Origin: Phocoena phocoena
Lineage: Eukaryota > Chordata > Mammalia > Artiodactyla > Phocoenidae
Length of the DNA: 64,000 nucleotides
Assembly: GCF_963924675.1 (NCBI RefSeq)
Contig: NC_089220.1
Location: 118,746,697 to 118,810,696 of the forward strand
Reading direction: 5' to 3'
A program made the translations under genes and the position numbers. Positions within the stretch are counted from its first letter, which is position 1. The number at the start of each line of letters is the position of its first letter. The notes beneath the pieces are model-generated. The model made no database searches. It was not told the DNA's origin and saw nothing but the letters and a program-made list of their open reading frames with translations. Shown here one piece after another: positions 38,250-58,600 of the stretch.

Positions 38250-38455
38250 ATCTTGGATCTGTGCTGTCCAGCATGGTAACCACTAAGCTACATGTGGCTC
38301 TTGGGCCCTTGAAATGTGGCTAGTCTTAATTGAGATTATATTATTTAAATTGGTTTCACCTATTTCATTTTACTTTATTTAATGAGGCTAATAGAAAATT
38401 TTAAATTATGTAGCTCACATCATATTGTATATCTCTTGGATTTAATAACGTTAGG
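38250..38455. mobile_element. Short hAT-like MITE remnant
   Basis: CTGTGCTGTCCAGCATGGTAACCACTAAGCTACATGTGGC followed by TTGAAATGTGGCTAGTCTTAATTGAGAT resembles a common non-autonomous hAT family. Confidence 0.5.
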
Positions 38456-40796
38456 CAAAAATCACAGTGAGGAAATAAGAAAGTTTTCTCCTTAGCTTTT
38501 GCACCAGAATCCTCTAGAGAGCAGGACTCAGAAATAAATACCTCTTGGAATTCCAGATTTCCTGCACAAGGTTTGGGTAAAGCAGGAGAATGATGTTAGC
38601 ACATACTTTCTGAAGAAAGCAGCCCAAACCCAAATCATCCACCAGGGAATACTCTGACCATGTCGATTCCACAGGTTGGTTAGACTTCTGTAAAAGTGTT
38701 AAGATTTCATTCCAGTCTTTCTGTTCTCAGACATACAGATTTATCATCAGGCTAGGATCAATAAAACTTCTTCTAAAAGCTTATTTTGTTTGAAGGACTA
38801 AGGGAACAGGAACAGATGGATATAAAAGTGGACTCCTGTTTGGCAGAGGATAGAAATGACTACAGAGGACTGTCATCCTGCGAACTGCTTCCTGCTTGTA
38901 AAGGCCTTTCCACTTCTCGGTGGCAGAAACAGAAAGTAAGGGTTGCATAAGAGACCAGAGCTCTATCACACCCTGATTTTTTCCTGTAATGAATTACAGA
39001 TTTTTATTATCTTACCTTAACCTACATTGTTAGACTGTGAGCTTCATGAGAACACAGGACAAAGAATTAGTTGTCTTTATATTGCCTGTAACGTATAACT
39101 GTACCAAGAACAGTAAAACCATGTTATGGCATCCTTAAGACAGTGACAGTGTTTGTACCACAGGGGGTTCTTGCTGCCCTGCACTTCTACTAGTCCATAC
39201 AACTCTTCTGTATGAATTAGGAAAAAAATACCCCTTTCTCAAGTTACTTTACTGCCATCTGTTGGAAAATTATTGTAATAAAATGCAGATCTTTAACGAC
39301 TATGATATGAATGATACCTCCCTTCAGAGTTGTTCAGTATACAGCCTGCTCAGCTGTACATGGTAGCCCTGGGACCACCCCAGGAGTCCACTGGTCACCC
39401 AGTGGGCTGAGAAAATCAATGTTTGAGCAAATCTCAATTCATGAGTGGCACACCAGTGTCTTGGGAAACAACCAGATACTTATGCTAAGAACTGAAGCCT
39501 TACAGTAACCCTATGAAGTGAGGATTCTTAGAATCCCAGTTTTTCAGATGAGCAAGCTGAGGCATAGAGAGGTTAAATAATTGGCCCACGGTTTCATGTC
39601 TGTTAGGTGGCTGAACTGGCATTTAAACGTAGCAGTGAGATTCCAGAGCCTAGGTTCTAAACAACAATAACATGCTCCTCTTGCAAACCTCTGTTAACCA
39701 CACTGGATGTAGAAGTTTCCAAGCCCCATTCTTGTTTTTATCTGAGCCCACTCTAGAGTAGTTTAGACATCTGCCCGTAAGTTCTTTGGATGAGTCTACA
39801 GCTGTAGTCTTTTTTAGGCTTTGGCAAAGGAAGAGAGATTTGTTTTCTTCTGCCAGAATTTGTTTGTATTGAAGAAGGTGCTGTCCCTTCTTTATATTTC
39901 AGAATACCTCTGGTTCTCTTACTGCTCTGTGGCTTTATTTCTTCCCACCAGTCTCCATCCTTGAATTGCAGGATGATCCACCCAGACTGCTACCAGCTGT
40001 GTAGTTTGTCCTAGTCTCTCACTCTTCAAGATTTCCCTCCCTTTGTAAAGGCTACTAGGATTTTATCTCCAGGACTACCCCTCCTTCCTTTTGTGTCTGT
40101 TCCTTTCTTTAATCCCACCTCTTCTTGAAACCTTAATTGCTGTTCTCCCCTCCAACATCACCTCTCATTTTCTCTCCAAATTATCTTACTATCTGATTGA
40201 GAAAGAAAGTGCCTCAAGGCAGGCATTGCCTTGTTATGTTGTGAAGCAGTGTCTAAAGTGCTCCATAAATTAGCATCTGTGGAGAGTTTTGTACATACTA
40301 ATTATTATTATTGAAATACAGAAATGCTTTCTGAACCATGAGGAAGCATCCTATGACACTAGTCTAATTGCCTGTACATGTTTTTTAAAAAAGAAGAAAA
40401 AAGCCTCTCTTCCTGCCTTAGAGAGCTATCAGATCTCAGAACAGCAGCCAAAATCTCAGGACTCGTTCAGGGCTGTTGTTTCAAAGCTTTTATATTTATT
40501 AAGAGAACCATGTTTGCAAGATAGTATAAAATAAGGTCCTGTTGCTCATGTGGACCTATTTGGGCAATTTATGCTGGTCAGAAAGGAGGGAATGACCCTG
40601 GAACCACTTGCCTTTGGTTTCCTTTGCCCCAGAATCTGTTATTTCCTTAGTGACATTTATGGATAAAGCCAACAGTATTCATTTCTCAGGGGGTTTAAAG
40701 TAAATTTCATTTATATCATATTTATGTTGATGTGTAGTGCCAGAGTGAATCAGCATTTTTTATTAGCATTTTATAATGCAAATGGAGCAGCTTTTA
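38456..40796. other. Largely unique intronic sequence with L2 and MIR scraps
   Basis: An L2 3' end-like segment in plus orientation lies near 38980-39125 (GACTGTGAGCTTCATGAGAAC). A reversed MIR lies near 39485-39655 (CAGATGAGCAAGCTGAGGCATAGAGAGGTTAAATAATTGG). No exon was seen. Confidence 0.55.
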
Positions 40797-40812
40797 AAAC
40801 TGGCTGAATTTT

Positions 40813-41091
40813 CTTTTTTTTAAAATAAATTTATTTATTTTATTTTTGGCTGTGTTGGGTCTTCATTTCTGTGGGAGGGCTTTCTCTAGTTGCGGCGAGC
40901 GGGGGCCACTCTTCATCGCGGTGCACGGGCCTCTTGTTGCGGAGCACAGGCTCCAGAGGCGCAGGCTCAGTAGTTGTGGCTCACGGGCCCAGTTGCTCTG
41001 CGGCATGTGGGATCTTCCCAGACCAGGGCTCGAACCCATGTCCCCTGCAGTGGCAGGCGGATTCTCAACCACTGCACCACCAGGGAAGCCC
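40813..41091 (-). mobile_element. CHR-type SINE, antisense
   Basis: Exact 16-bp duplications AAACTGGCTGAATTTT lie at 40797-40812 and 41092-41107. AT-rich tail at the left, GGGCTTCCCTGGTGGTGCAG as the minus-strand 5' end. Confidence 0.95.
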
Positions 41092-41107
41092 AAACTGGCT
41101 GAATTTT

Positions 41108-46130
<5,023 letters not shown>

Positions 46131-46134
46131 GTTT

Positions 46135-49100
46135 GTTTGGTTTAAGTCAGATTATTGAGGTATAATTTATATACAGAAAATTCAAATTTTTTAGTACACT
46201 GCACTTAATATTTTTTGCATGGTAAAATACACAAAAAATTTACCATCTTAACCATTTTTAAGTGTAAAATTAGATGTGTACCCACTGTCAGTGGTATTAA
46301 ATACATTCATAATGTTGTGCACCCATCACCACTATCCAACTCCAGAACTCTTTTCGTCTTGTAAAACTGAAACTCCATACCCATTAAACAGTAACGTCCC
46401 AGTCTCCCCCAACACTCTCCAGATCCTGGCGACCACAGTTCTATTTTTTTTGTCTCTATGATTTTGACTATTCTAAGTACATCTTTTAAGTAGGATCATC
46501 ATTTGGTATTTCTCTTTCTCTGACTGGCTTATTTCACTTAGCATAATGTCCTCAAGGTTAATCCATGCAGCATGTGTCAGAATTTCCTTCATTTTAGGCT
46601 AATAATATTCCATTGTATGTATGCACCACATTTTGCTTATCCATTCGTCCATCTATGGATACTCGGGTTGCTTCCAAGTTTTAGCCTTTGTGTGTAAGGG
46701 TGCTATGAACATGGGTGTACAAATATGTTTTCAAGGCCCTGTTTTTAATTCTTTTGGGTATGCATCCAGAAGTGGAATTGCTGGATCATATGGTAATTCT
46801 CTTTTTAATTTTTTGAGGGACCACCATAATGTTTTCCACAGCAACTGTACCATTTTACATTCCCACCAACAATGCACACGGGTTCCAATTTTTTCACACC
46901 CTTGTCAGCACTTTTCTGTTTTTTTGATAGTAGCCGTCCTGATGGATCTGAGGTAGTATCTTATTGTAGTTTTGGCTTGCATTTCCCTAATGATCAGTGA
47001 TGTTGAGCATTTTTTCATGTGCTTATTGGCCATTTGTATATCTTCTTTGGAGAAGTGGCTATGGAAGTCATTCACCCAATTTTTGAATCGTGTAGTTTGG
47101 TTTTTTTGTTGTTGAGTTTAGTAGGTTTTTGAATATATTCTGTATATTAATCCTTTATCATGGGACTTCCTTGGTGACGCAGTGGTTAAGCATCTGCCTG
47201 CCAATGCAGGGGACACGGGTTTGAGCCCTGGTCTGGGAAGCTCCCACAGGCCACGGAGCAACTAAGCCCATGTGCCACAACTACTGAGCCTGCGCTCTAG
47301 AGCCCGTGAGCCACAACTACTGAAGCCTGTGCGCCTAGAGCCCATGCTCTGCAAGAGAAGCCACTGCAATGAGAAGCCCGTGCTCCACAACAAAGAGTAG
47401 CCCCTGCTCGCCACAACTAGAGAAAGCCCACATGCAGAAATGAAGACCCAACACAGCCAAAAACAAATTAATTAATTTTTAAAAATCCGTTATCAGATAT
47501 ATGATTTGAAATATTTTCTCCCATTCTCTGGGTTACCTTTTTACTCTGTTGATAGTGCCTTTGGATCCACAAAATTTTTTAATTTCCATGAAGTTCAATT
47601 TGTCTGTTTTTTTATTGCGTATACCTTTGATGTCATATCCAAGAAATCATTGCCAAAACCAACATCATGCAGCTTTTGCCCTATGTTTTTCATCTTAGAG
47701 TTTTGTAGTTTTAGGTCTAATGTTTAAATCTTTGATCTGCTTTGAGTTAGTTTCTGTATATAGTGTTAGGTAAGGGGCAAACTTCATTTATTTGTATGTG
47801 GATATCCAGTTTTCCCAACACCATTTTTGAAAAGGCTGTCTTTTCCCCATTGAATGATCTTGACACCCTTGTCAAAAATCATTTGACCATATATGTGAGG
47901 GTTTATTCCTGGGCTCCCTCTTCTATTTCATTGGTCCTATTTAGGGTCCCTTGAGAGTCCATATGAATTCTAGGATGAGTTTTTCAATTTCTGCAAAAGT
48001 CACTGGAGGGACAGTTTTGATGGATATAGGATTATTGGTCAACAGTTTTTTTCTTTTAGCACTTTGAATATATCAGCTCACTACCTTCTGGCCTCCAAAG
48101 TTTGTGATGGAAAATCTGCTGATAGTCTTATTGAGGATTCCTTGTGTGTAGCAAATCAATTCTCTCTTTCTGTTTTCAAGATTCTCTTTTTATCTTCAGC
48201 TTTTGAAAGTGTGATTTTGTGTCTTGGTGTGGATCTCTGAATTCGTCTTACTTGAAGTTTTTTGAGTTTCTTGGCTGTTTCTATTCATATCTCTAATCAA
48301 ATTATTTCTTTAAATATTCAGCCATTATTTCTTTAAATACTCTCTCTGCCCTCTTCTCTCTCTTATCTTTCTGGGACTCCCACCATAGGTATTTTGGTCC
48401 TCTTAATGGTGATCCACAGGTGCCTTAGGCTCTGTTCACTTTTCTTAAATCTTTTTTCTTTCTGTTCTTCAAGCTTGTTAATTTCCATCATCCTGTCTTC
48501 AAATTTGCTGATTCATTCTCCTGCATGCTCAAGTCTGCCTTTGGGTCCCTCTAGTGAATTTTTCATTTCAGTTTTTGTACTTTTCAGTTCCAGAATGTCT
48601 TTTTGGTTTCTTTTTGGGTTTTCTCTTTATCACTATTTCCATTTTGTTCACACATTGTTTTCTTGACCTTCTCCTCATCTTCCTTTAGTTCTTTTAGCAT
48701 CTGTAAGATGACTGTTTTAAAGTCTTTGTCTAGTAGATCTGCCATCAGGTCTTTTTCAGGAACAGTTTCTGTTGATTTTTTATTTTCCTTTGAATAGGCC
48801 ATACTTTTTTGTTTCTTTGTATGCCTTGTGATTTTTTTTGTTGAAAGCTGGATGCTTGAATCTAATAATGTGGTATCTCTGGAAATCAGGTTCTCCTTTT
48901 TCCCCAGGTTTGCTGGGTTTTTGGTTATTGTTTTTGCTTATTATTGTTCTTGTTTTTTTGATTGTTGTAGGCTGTCTCTGTGCCAAGTATTTACCTGAGG
49001 TATAAACTTACTGTCTTCTTGGGTCTTTTCAGAGCCTGTGCCTTTCCCTGGGCATGTGTGGTCACTTTGTAGTTTTCTCCTGATATGCATTTGCTTTTCA

Positions 49101-49600
49101 ATGTCCTAGGCTTTAATGTCTGGCTCCCAAAAGGGGAAAAAGAGAAAAATGAAGAGCACTGATCCTTTAAATCTCCTGGAAATAACTTTGACGGGAGGGG
49201 GAAGGCATGAACAATGTTGGTTAAGGTACAACAGCAGTAGCCACTGTCCTCTTTGCACCTTTGTGATCAGAAGCAGCATTCCATGATCAAAGCACAGATC
49301 CTCAATATTTGGAGAACAGGGTCCTTTTTGCCCACTCTGGCTCCTGTAAGCTGTGTGAAAGTTGCCCCAGGAACATGTGCACAGCTACCTGCCACTAGGG
49401 CTGGGAATTGGGGGGTGGGTAGCAACTGTTTTGCTAAGAGCTACAGTTTACCATGCAAGTCTTCCCCTGGAAGTTGCAAACCTTTAATAGATTCCAAAGT
49501 TCCAAAATGGTTACATTAGAAAGATTCTGCCAGTTCAGTTGTAGTGTACGTAAGGAGACAGATTCCCAGTGCTTCCTAGTTGGCTGTCTTCCGAGAATCT
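46135..49600 (-). mobile_element. L1, antisense, with internal deletion, split by a SINE
   Basis: Reversed L1: 3' UTR (46135-46500), ORF2 C-terminal and RT parts (46500-47160 and 47483-48025), then a jump near 48030 to ORF1 and the 5' region (48030 to about 49600). Minus-strand fragments at 48584-48802 read as an ORF1 coiled-coil (DLLDKDFKTVILQMLKELKE). The junction near 48030 removes the 5' half of ORF2. Confidence 0.8.
47161..47482 (+). mobile_element. CHR-type SINE, long form
   Basis: Begins GGGACTTCCTTGGTGACGCA and ends with an AATTAATTTTTAAAAA tail. The flanks AATCCTTTATCAT and AAATCCGTTATCAG look like a degraded target duplication. It is similar in type to the copy at 21623-21949. More diverged than the ~210-bp copies. 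Confidence 0.88.
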
Positions 49601-51636
<2,036 letters not shown>

Positions 51637-51744
51637 TGTGTGGGGCACCATTGCATCTATCATTGCTACAGAGATGCTCCTGCCTCAAGGCAGGATATCA
51701 TTGCTATCTTTGTAGCAATGATAGATGCAGTGGTGTCCCACACA
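51637..51744 (+). other. Strong RNA hairpin (39-bp uninterrupted stem) in intron 11
   Basis: Bases 51637-51675 pair with 51706-51744 along their whole length. On the plus-strand RNA the three non-Watson-Crick positions are G-U or U-G wobbles (51645/51736, 51651/51730, 51671/51710). The 30-base loop has its own six-pair stem CCTGCC/GGCAGG (51679-51684/51689-51694) closed by TCAA. The decamer ATATCATTGCT in the loop repeats part of the left arm and could form an alternative inner hairpin. It could be a palindromic MITE, a local inverted duplication or a microRNA-like precursor; the sequence alone cannot decide. Confidence 0.85.
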
Positions 51745-51784
51745 TTATGCATTAACATGAGAGAGTGTATGTATCTATATTGTA

Positions 51785-51799
51785 TGTGTGTGTGTGTTT
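51785..51799. repeat. (TG)n microsatellite
   Basis: Short TG run just downstream of the hairpin. Confidence 0.85.
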
Positions 51800-51949
51800 G
51801 TGCGCATGTACATGATCAAAGAGATATCTCATTGAGAGTCCTAGGACAGTAAAAGTGGAAAGGGACCTCAAAGATCATCCAGTCAGCTGATTTCCAACCT
51901 GAGATTCTCAAGCTATTTTTGGTGTTTTAAGAAGCGCACTTCTAAAAAT

Positions 51950-54900
51950 TTTTTTTAAAGATTTTTTATTGAGATAACATAGTTTTATAACATTATATAA
52001 GTTTCAGTAATTAAATAAGTTTACATAAGTTTCATATTTCTACTTCTGTATACCCTACAGCATGCTGACCACCAAAAATTTAGTTTCCACCTATTACCAT
52101 ACCATTGATCCCCTTTACTCATTGCACCCTCCCCCAAGCCCCTTCCCCTCTGGTAACCACTATTCTGTTCTCTGATTTTATGTGTTTGTTTTTATTTGGT
52201 GTGTTCATTTACTTTGTTTTGGTGGGGGGGGGGTATATTCCACATGAGTGAAATTGTCTTTCTCCCTCTGATTTATTTCTTTAGCATAATACCGTCAAGG
52301 TCCATCCATGTTGTCATAAATGGCAAGATTTCATCTTTTTTATGGATGAGTAGTATCCCATTGTATATGTATACACCACATCTTCTTTATCCATTCACTG
52401 TTTGATGGCCACTTAGGTTGTTTCCCTATCTTGGCTGTTGTAAATATACTGCAGTGAACTCAGGAGTCCCCATATATCTTTTCTTTTCTTTTTTTAAAAT
52501 TTTAAAAAACTTTTTGTTTTATATTGGAGTATAGCCGATTAACAATGTTGTGATAGTTTCAGGTGCACAGCAAAGCAACTCAGCCATACATATACATGTA
52601 TCCATTCTCCCCCAAAGTTCCCTCCCATCCAGGCTGCCACATAACATTGAGCAGAGTTCCCTGTGCAGTGCAGTAGGTCCTTGTATATGGGTCATTTTAA
52701 ATACCCGTACATCTTTTCAAGTTAGTGTTTTTGTATTCTTCAGATAAATACCCAGGAGTGGGATAGCTGGTTCATGTGGTAGTTCTATTCTTAATTTTGG
52801 GGGGAATCTCCATACTTTTTTCCATAGTAGCTGCACCAATTTACATTCCCACCAGCAGTGCAGGAGGGTTCCCTTTTCTCCACTTCTTCACCAACACTTG
52901 TTATTTCTTGCCTTTTTGATAATAGTCATTCTAACAGAAATGAGGTTTTGATTTGCAAGTCCCTAATAATTAGTGATGTTGAACATCTTTTCATGTGCCT
53001 GTTGGCCATCCATATGTCGTCTTTGGAAAAATGTCTATTCAGCTCCTCTGCCCATTTTTTAATCAGGGTGTTTATTTTGTTGTTGTTGAGGTGTATGAAC
53101 TCTTTACATATTTTGGATATTAATCCCTTATTGGATATATGATTTGCAGATATCTTCTCTTGTTTCATAGGTTGTCTTTCCATTTTATCAATGATTTCCT
53201 TTGTCATGCAGAAGCTTTTTAGTTTGCCATTTGTTTATTTTTTGCTTTTGTTTGCCTTGCCTGAGGAGACATATCTGGAAAGATGTTGCTAAGACTAATA
53301 TCAAAGAGCATACTGCCTATGTTTTCTTCTGGGAGTACTATGGTTTCAGGTCTTACATTCAAGTCTTTGATCCATTTTGAATTGATTTTTGTGTGGGGCA
53401 TGGTCTATTTTCATTTTTTTGCCTGTGGCTGTCCAGTTTTCCCAGCACCATTTATTGAAGAGACTATTCTTTCTCCATTGTATGTTCTTTGTTCCTTCAT
53501 TGTAAATTAATTTTCTATATATGTGTGGGTTTATTTCTGGGCTCTCTATTCTCTTCCACTGATCTGTGTATCTGTTTTTGTGCCAATACCATGCTGTTTT
53601 GATTACTATGGCTTTGTTATATAGTTTGAAATCAGAACATGGGATACCTCCAGCTTTGTTCTTTTTCCTCAGGATTGCTTTGGTTTTGGGGGGGCTTTCA
53701 TGTTCCATGTAAACTTTAGAATTTTTTGTTCTATTTCTGTGAAAAATGTCCTTGGGATTTTGATAGGGATTGCATTGAATCTGTAGATTGCTTTGGGCAG
53801 TATCAACATTTTAACAGTGTTAATTCTTCCAGTCTGTGAGCATGGAATATCTTTTCATTTATTTATGTCTTCTTCAGTTTCTTTCAGCAATGTCTTACAG
53901 TTTTCATTGTACAGGTATTTCACTTCCTTGGTTAAATATAGTACTGGGTATTTTATACTTTTTGTTGTGATTGTAAACAGGATTGTTGTCTTAATTTCTC
54001 TCTGCTAGTTCATTGGCAGTATGTAGAAACGCAGCAGATTTTTGTATGTTGATTTTGTACCCTGAAGCTTTGCTGTATTCATTTATTACTTCTAATAGTT
54101 TTCTGGTGGAATCTTTAGGGTTTTCTATATATCAAATTATGTCATCCACAAATAGTGACATTTTTACTTCTTCCTTTCCAATTTGGATGCCTTTTATTTC
54201 TTTTTCTTGCCTACTTGCTCTGGCTAGGACTTCCAGTACTATGTTGAATAAGAGTGATGAGAGTGGGCATCGTTGTCTTGTTCCTGATTTTAGAGGGATA
54301 ACTTGGTTTTTCACCACTGAGTGTGATGTTAGTGGGTTTGATACATATGACCTTTATTATGTTGAAGTACATTCTTTCTGCACCCACTTTATTGAGAGAT
54401 TTTACCATAAATGGATGTTGAATCTTGTCAAGTGCTTTTTCTGCATCTGTTGAGATGATCATATGGTTTTTGTCCTTCATTTTGTTAATGTTGTGTGTCA
54501 CGTTAATTGATTTGCAGTTGTTGAACCATCCTTGCATTCCTGGAATAAATCTCACTTGATCATGGTGTGTTATCCTTCTAACGTATTGTTGTATTTGGTT
54601 TGCTAATACTTTGTTGAGGATTTTTTCATCTATATTCATCAGAGAGATTGGTCTGTAATTTTCTTTTTTTGTGTTTTCTGTGTCTGGGTTTGGTATCAGG
54701 ATGATGTTGGCCTCATAAAATGAGTTAGGAAACGTTCCCTCTTCAGTTTTTTGGAATAGTTTGAGAAGGGTGGGTATTAAATCTTCTTTGAATATTTAGT
54801 AGAATTCACCTGTGAGGCCATCTGGTTCTGAACTTTTGTTTTCTGGGGAGCTTTTTATTACTGTTTCAGTCTCTGTACTAGTGACTGGTCTATTCACATT

Positions 54901-56035
54901 CTCTATTTTTCATGATTTAGTCTTGAAAAGTAGTATGATTCTAAGAATTTGTCCATTTCTTCTAGGCTGTCCAGTTTGTTAGCATATAGCTGTTCATAAT
55001 ATTCTCTTATAATCCTTTGTATTTCTGTGGTACCCATTGTTATTTCTCTCTTTTGTTGATTTTATTTATCAGAGCCTTCTTTTTTTCTTGGTGAGTGTAG
55101 CTAATAGTTTGTCAATTTTGTTTATCTTTTCAAAGAATCAGCTCTTAGTTTCACTGATTCTCTATCATATTTTAGTCTCTTTCATTTATTTCTGCTCTGA
55201 TCTTTATTATTTCCTTCCTTCTACTGGCTTTGGGCTTTGTTTGTTCTTTTTCTGGTTCCTTTAGGTGTGAGGGTAGATTGTTTACTTGAGATTTTTCTTG
55301 TTTCTTGAAGTAGGCCTGCGTTGCTATAAGCTTCCCTCTCAGTACTGCTTTTGCTCCATCCCATAGATTTGGGTATGTCATATTTTCATTTTCTTTTGTC
55401 TTCAGGTAATTTTTTATTTCTTCTTTGATTTCCTCATTGGCCCAACAGTTGTTCAGTAGCATGTTGTTCATTCTCCACATTTTTATGATTTTTTTCTAGC
55501 TTTCTTCTTGTAGTTGATTTCTAGATTCATACCATTATGATCAGAAAAGATGCTTGAAATGATTTCAGTCTTCTTAAATGTATTGAGAGTTGTTTTGTGT
55601 TCCAACATATGGTCTATCCTTGAGAAAACTCCATGTGCACTTAAGAAGAATGTGTATTCTGCTGCATTTGGATGGCCTGTTCTGTACAAATCTATCAAAT
55701 CAGATCTGACTTTTCATTTAAGGCTGCTCTTTCCTTATTGACTTTCTGTCTGAATTATCTATTGGTTGATGTAAGTAGGATCTCCTATTACTGTGTTGCT
55801 GTCAATTTCTCCCTGTAGGTCTGTTAATGGTTGTTTTATATATTTTGATGCTCCTCTGTTAGGTGCATATATGTTAATAAGTTGTGTCTTCTTATGAACT
55901 GTCCCTTTTTCATTATACATTGTCCAATTTGTCTCTTGTTAATTTTTTTGTCTTGAAGTCTTTTTGTCTGATATGAGTGTAGCTACACTTTCTTTTGGCT
56001 GCCATTTGCCTGGAGTGTCATCTTCCATCCCTTAG
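51950..56035 (-). mobile_element. Long L1, antisense, 5'-truncated, split by a short L1 tail
   Basis: Reversed L1 running from the 3' UTR (51950) through ORF2 to the endonuclease region (about 56035). Minus-strand frames show RT text such as [20 protein letters not shown] and, further 5', an endonuclease segment HPNAAEYTFFLSAHGVFSRI and EIISSIFSDHNGMNLEINYK (55483-55698). All long frames are broken. A run of ten G lies at 52224-52233. Confidence 0.88.
52484..52712 (-). mobile_element. Short L1 3'-end insertion, antisense
   Basis: Reads as a reversed L1 3' terminus: ATATTGGAGTATAGCCGATTAACAATG, GTTTCAGGTGCACAGCAAAG, GTGCAGTAGGTCCTTG. The surrounding L1 reading is interrupted exactly here. The flanking CATATATCTTTTC and GTACATCTTTTC look like a decayed target duplication. 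Confidence 0.75.
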
Positions 56036-57334
56036 GAAGTCCACATTTGACTATAGGGAGACTATTTGGAGTAAGACATAATTTTTATTTGCCTTTAGCT
56101 AGAATTATGGTAGTGTCTATCTCATGCTGCTCAGAAGTTCTGAAGTACCGTTATATGCCTTTGATTAATACAAAGTGAGAAAGTTAATCAGTCCTTAAAA
56201 ATGCAGTTTGGGGAAAAACTAGTAAAGAAGATACTAAAAATTCTGCTTGAGTTGCAGCCTCCCATTTATTACTATATGAGTAACATGCAGGCTGTGTTCT
56301 TCTTAAGTTGTCTGTGTCCCAGAGAGATGTGATTTGGGGAAGCTGCTCAGCAAGTTATTGGCACAACTAAGCCAGGCTCCTGATTCTGTTCGTTTTCTCA
56401 TCACTCTGCCTTTCCAGCTCATCAGGTACCACAGCTGGGTGGTTCACCGCTACTCCTGTACCTTAGATAAGTTGCAGTAAATAGAACCACATCTTCGACA
56501 GACTAGCAGCCAAGACAGAACTAGATAGAAATCAGATTGTTTTCTAAGTTGAAATCAGAATGATTCCAGATGAATATTATAGTAATTCTGACAGAAGAAG
56601 AGACAGGGTGGCTCAGTGAATATACTTCTCACTGGAGCCACCCTCTCTTTAAAAATCAAATATTTAAAGGTATAACAACTTGAAAAATACAAGTATGCAA
56701 ATGATGAATGAAAATTATCTATTTGGGATTATGATCTTAAAATAACATCATAAATCAAATAATAGCTGTATAAAAATGGCTTTTTTAGATCAAATTTTTG
56801 TTTAAAAATTTCAAACTGTATCACACATAACAAGTGTATATAGCTATTAGACTAATAATTCTCTAAGGGATACTGTGTCCACCAAATTTCATCATGTCTG
56901 GAGTAAAAATGTATATGCATAACATTTTATTTTCTTATATTCATCCTTTCAATTTACCCTTCAACAATCATATGAGTTAGGACAAGGTTTTTTTTTTTTT
57001 CTTCATATGACAGAAATAACATGGTATGGTAATTATGAGCTTTGTTTCATATTCTGTCTTGGGCACATTCTAATTAAATTATCTTAGCCAAGTTATTTAA
57101 TCTCTCTGAATATAAGCTTTCTCATAGATACTATAAATATTATACTACCTTGTAATGAGAATTAAATGAGATTATACTGCACCTAGTATAGTCTGTGTTA
57201 AATATTAGCCTACCTGTTTGTATTTCCTATCATACATTTACAGAGTAGGTGCTTAATAAATGGTAAATATCATAATCAGAGTTAGAGTGATAGGGCAGAG
57301 GGCACCACCTGACTGGTAGTGGGGTCTTTGTTTT
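56036..57334. other. Intron 11, mostly unique, with a probable MIR
   Basis: A MIR-like SINE in plus orientation spans about 57050-57275 (TTATCTTAGCCAAGTTATTTAATCTCTCTGAATATAAG, tail AGTAGGTGCTTAATAAATGG). The rest is unassigned. Confidence 0.5.
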
Positions 57335-58600
57335 TTTCTTAATATAATAGCTTTACTGAGATGTAATTCATATACTGTAAAATTTACACTTTTAAAGTGT
57401 ACAGTTCAGTGGGGTTTTTTTTTTTTTAGTATATTCACAGAGTTATGCAGCCATCACTACTGTCTAATTCTGGAACATCTTCATCACACTGAGCGGAAAC
57501 CCCATACCCATTAGCAGCCACTCCCTATTCACATTCTCCCCAGCCCCTGGCAACAACTAATCTACTTACTGTCTCTGTAGATTTGCCAGTCTTAGATATA
57601 GAATCATGTAATATATGGTCTTTTGTGGCTGGATTCTTAGCATAATGTTTTAAAGGTTCATCATGCTCTAGCATGTATCAGCACTTTATTCCTTTTTATT
57701 GCCAAGTAATAGCCATCATATGGATGTGCCACAATCTGTTTATCCGTTCATCAGCTGATAGACTTTTGAGTTGTTTCCATGTTTTGTCTGTTGTAAATAA
57801 TGCTGCCATGAGCATTCATGTATGAGTTTTTGTGCACTGATTCGTCTTGTTTGGATATATATCTAGGAATGGAATTGCTGGTTTACTTTATAACTCTATG
57901 TTTAACATTTTGAAGAACTGTCAGACTGTTTTACAAAGTGGCTGCCTCATTTTACATTCCTACCAAATAATATACAAGGGCCCCAGTTTCTCCATACACT
58001 GGCTGACACTTGTTATTGTCTTTTATTATAGCCATCCTAATAATGGTTGTGAAGTGGTATCTCATTGTGGTTTTGATTTGCATTTTTCTGATGACCAGTG
58101 ATACTGAGCATTTTTCATGTGTGCTTTTTGGCCATTTGTATATCTTCTTTAGAGAAATGTTTATTCAAGTCCTTTGTCCATTTTTTAATTGAATTGTTTG
58201 TCTTTTTGTTGTTGAGTTGTAAGATTTCTTCATATATTCTGGATGTTAAACCCTTGTCAGACATATGATTTCTAAATATTTTCTCCCATTTTGTAGGTTG
58301 TCTTTTCACTTTCTTGATAATGTCCTTTGATGACAAAAGGTTTAATTTTGATAAAGGCCAGTTCATCTATTTTTTTCTTTTGTTGCTTATGTTTTGGATG
58401 TCATATCTAAGAATCTGTTGTCATGATCCAAGAGTCTTATGGGTTTCGCTCTTATAATTAGGTTGTGGATCCATGTTGAATTAATTTTTGTATATGGTGT
58501 GAGGTGAAGGTCCAATCCAACATCATTCTTTTGTATGTGTGGATATCCAGTTGTCCATCTCCATTGGAGAGACTATTGTGTTCCCATTGATTAGACTTGG
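57335..58600 (-). mobile_element. Old L1, antisense: 3' UTR and ORF2 C-terminal half
   Basis: Reversed L1 with ATAGCTTTACTGAGATGTAATTC, TACAGTTCAGTGGG, and the ORF2 segment TCTAGGAATGGAATTGCTGG. Minus-strand text NHMSDKGLTSRIYEEILQLN and [22 protein letters not shown] (58115-58366) is clearly ORF2 C-terminal. Confidence 0.85.

Noticed and set aside
52224..52233. G-run as a G-quadruplex
   Set aside because: A single G tract without neighbouring tracts; more likely a simple homopolymer expansion in old L1.
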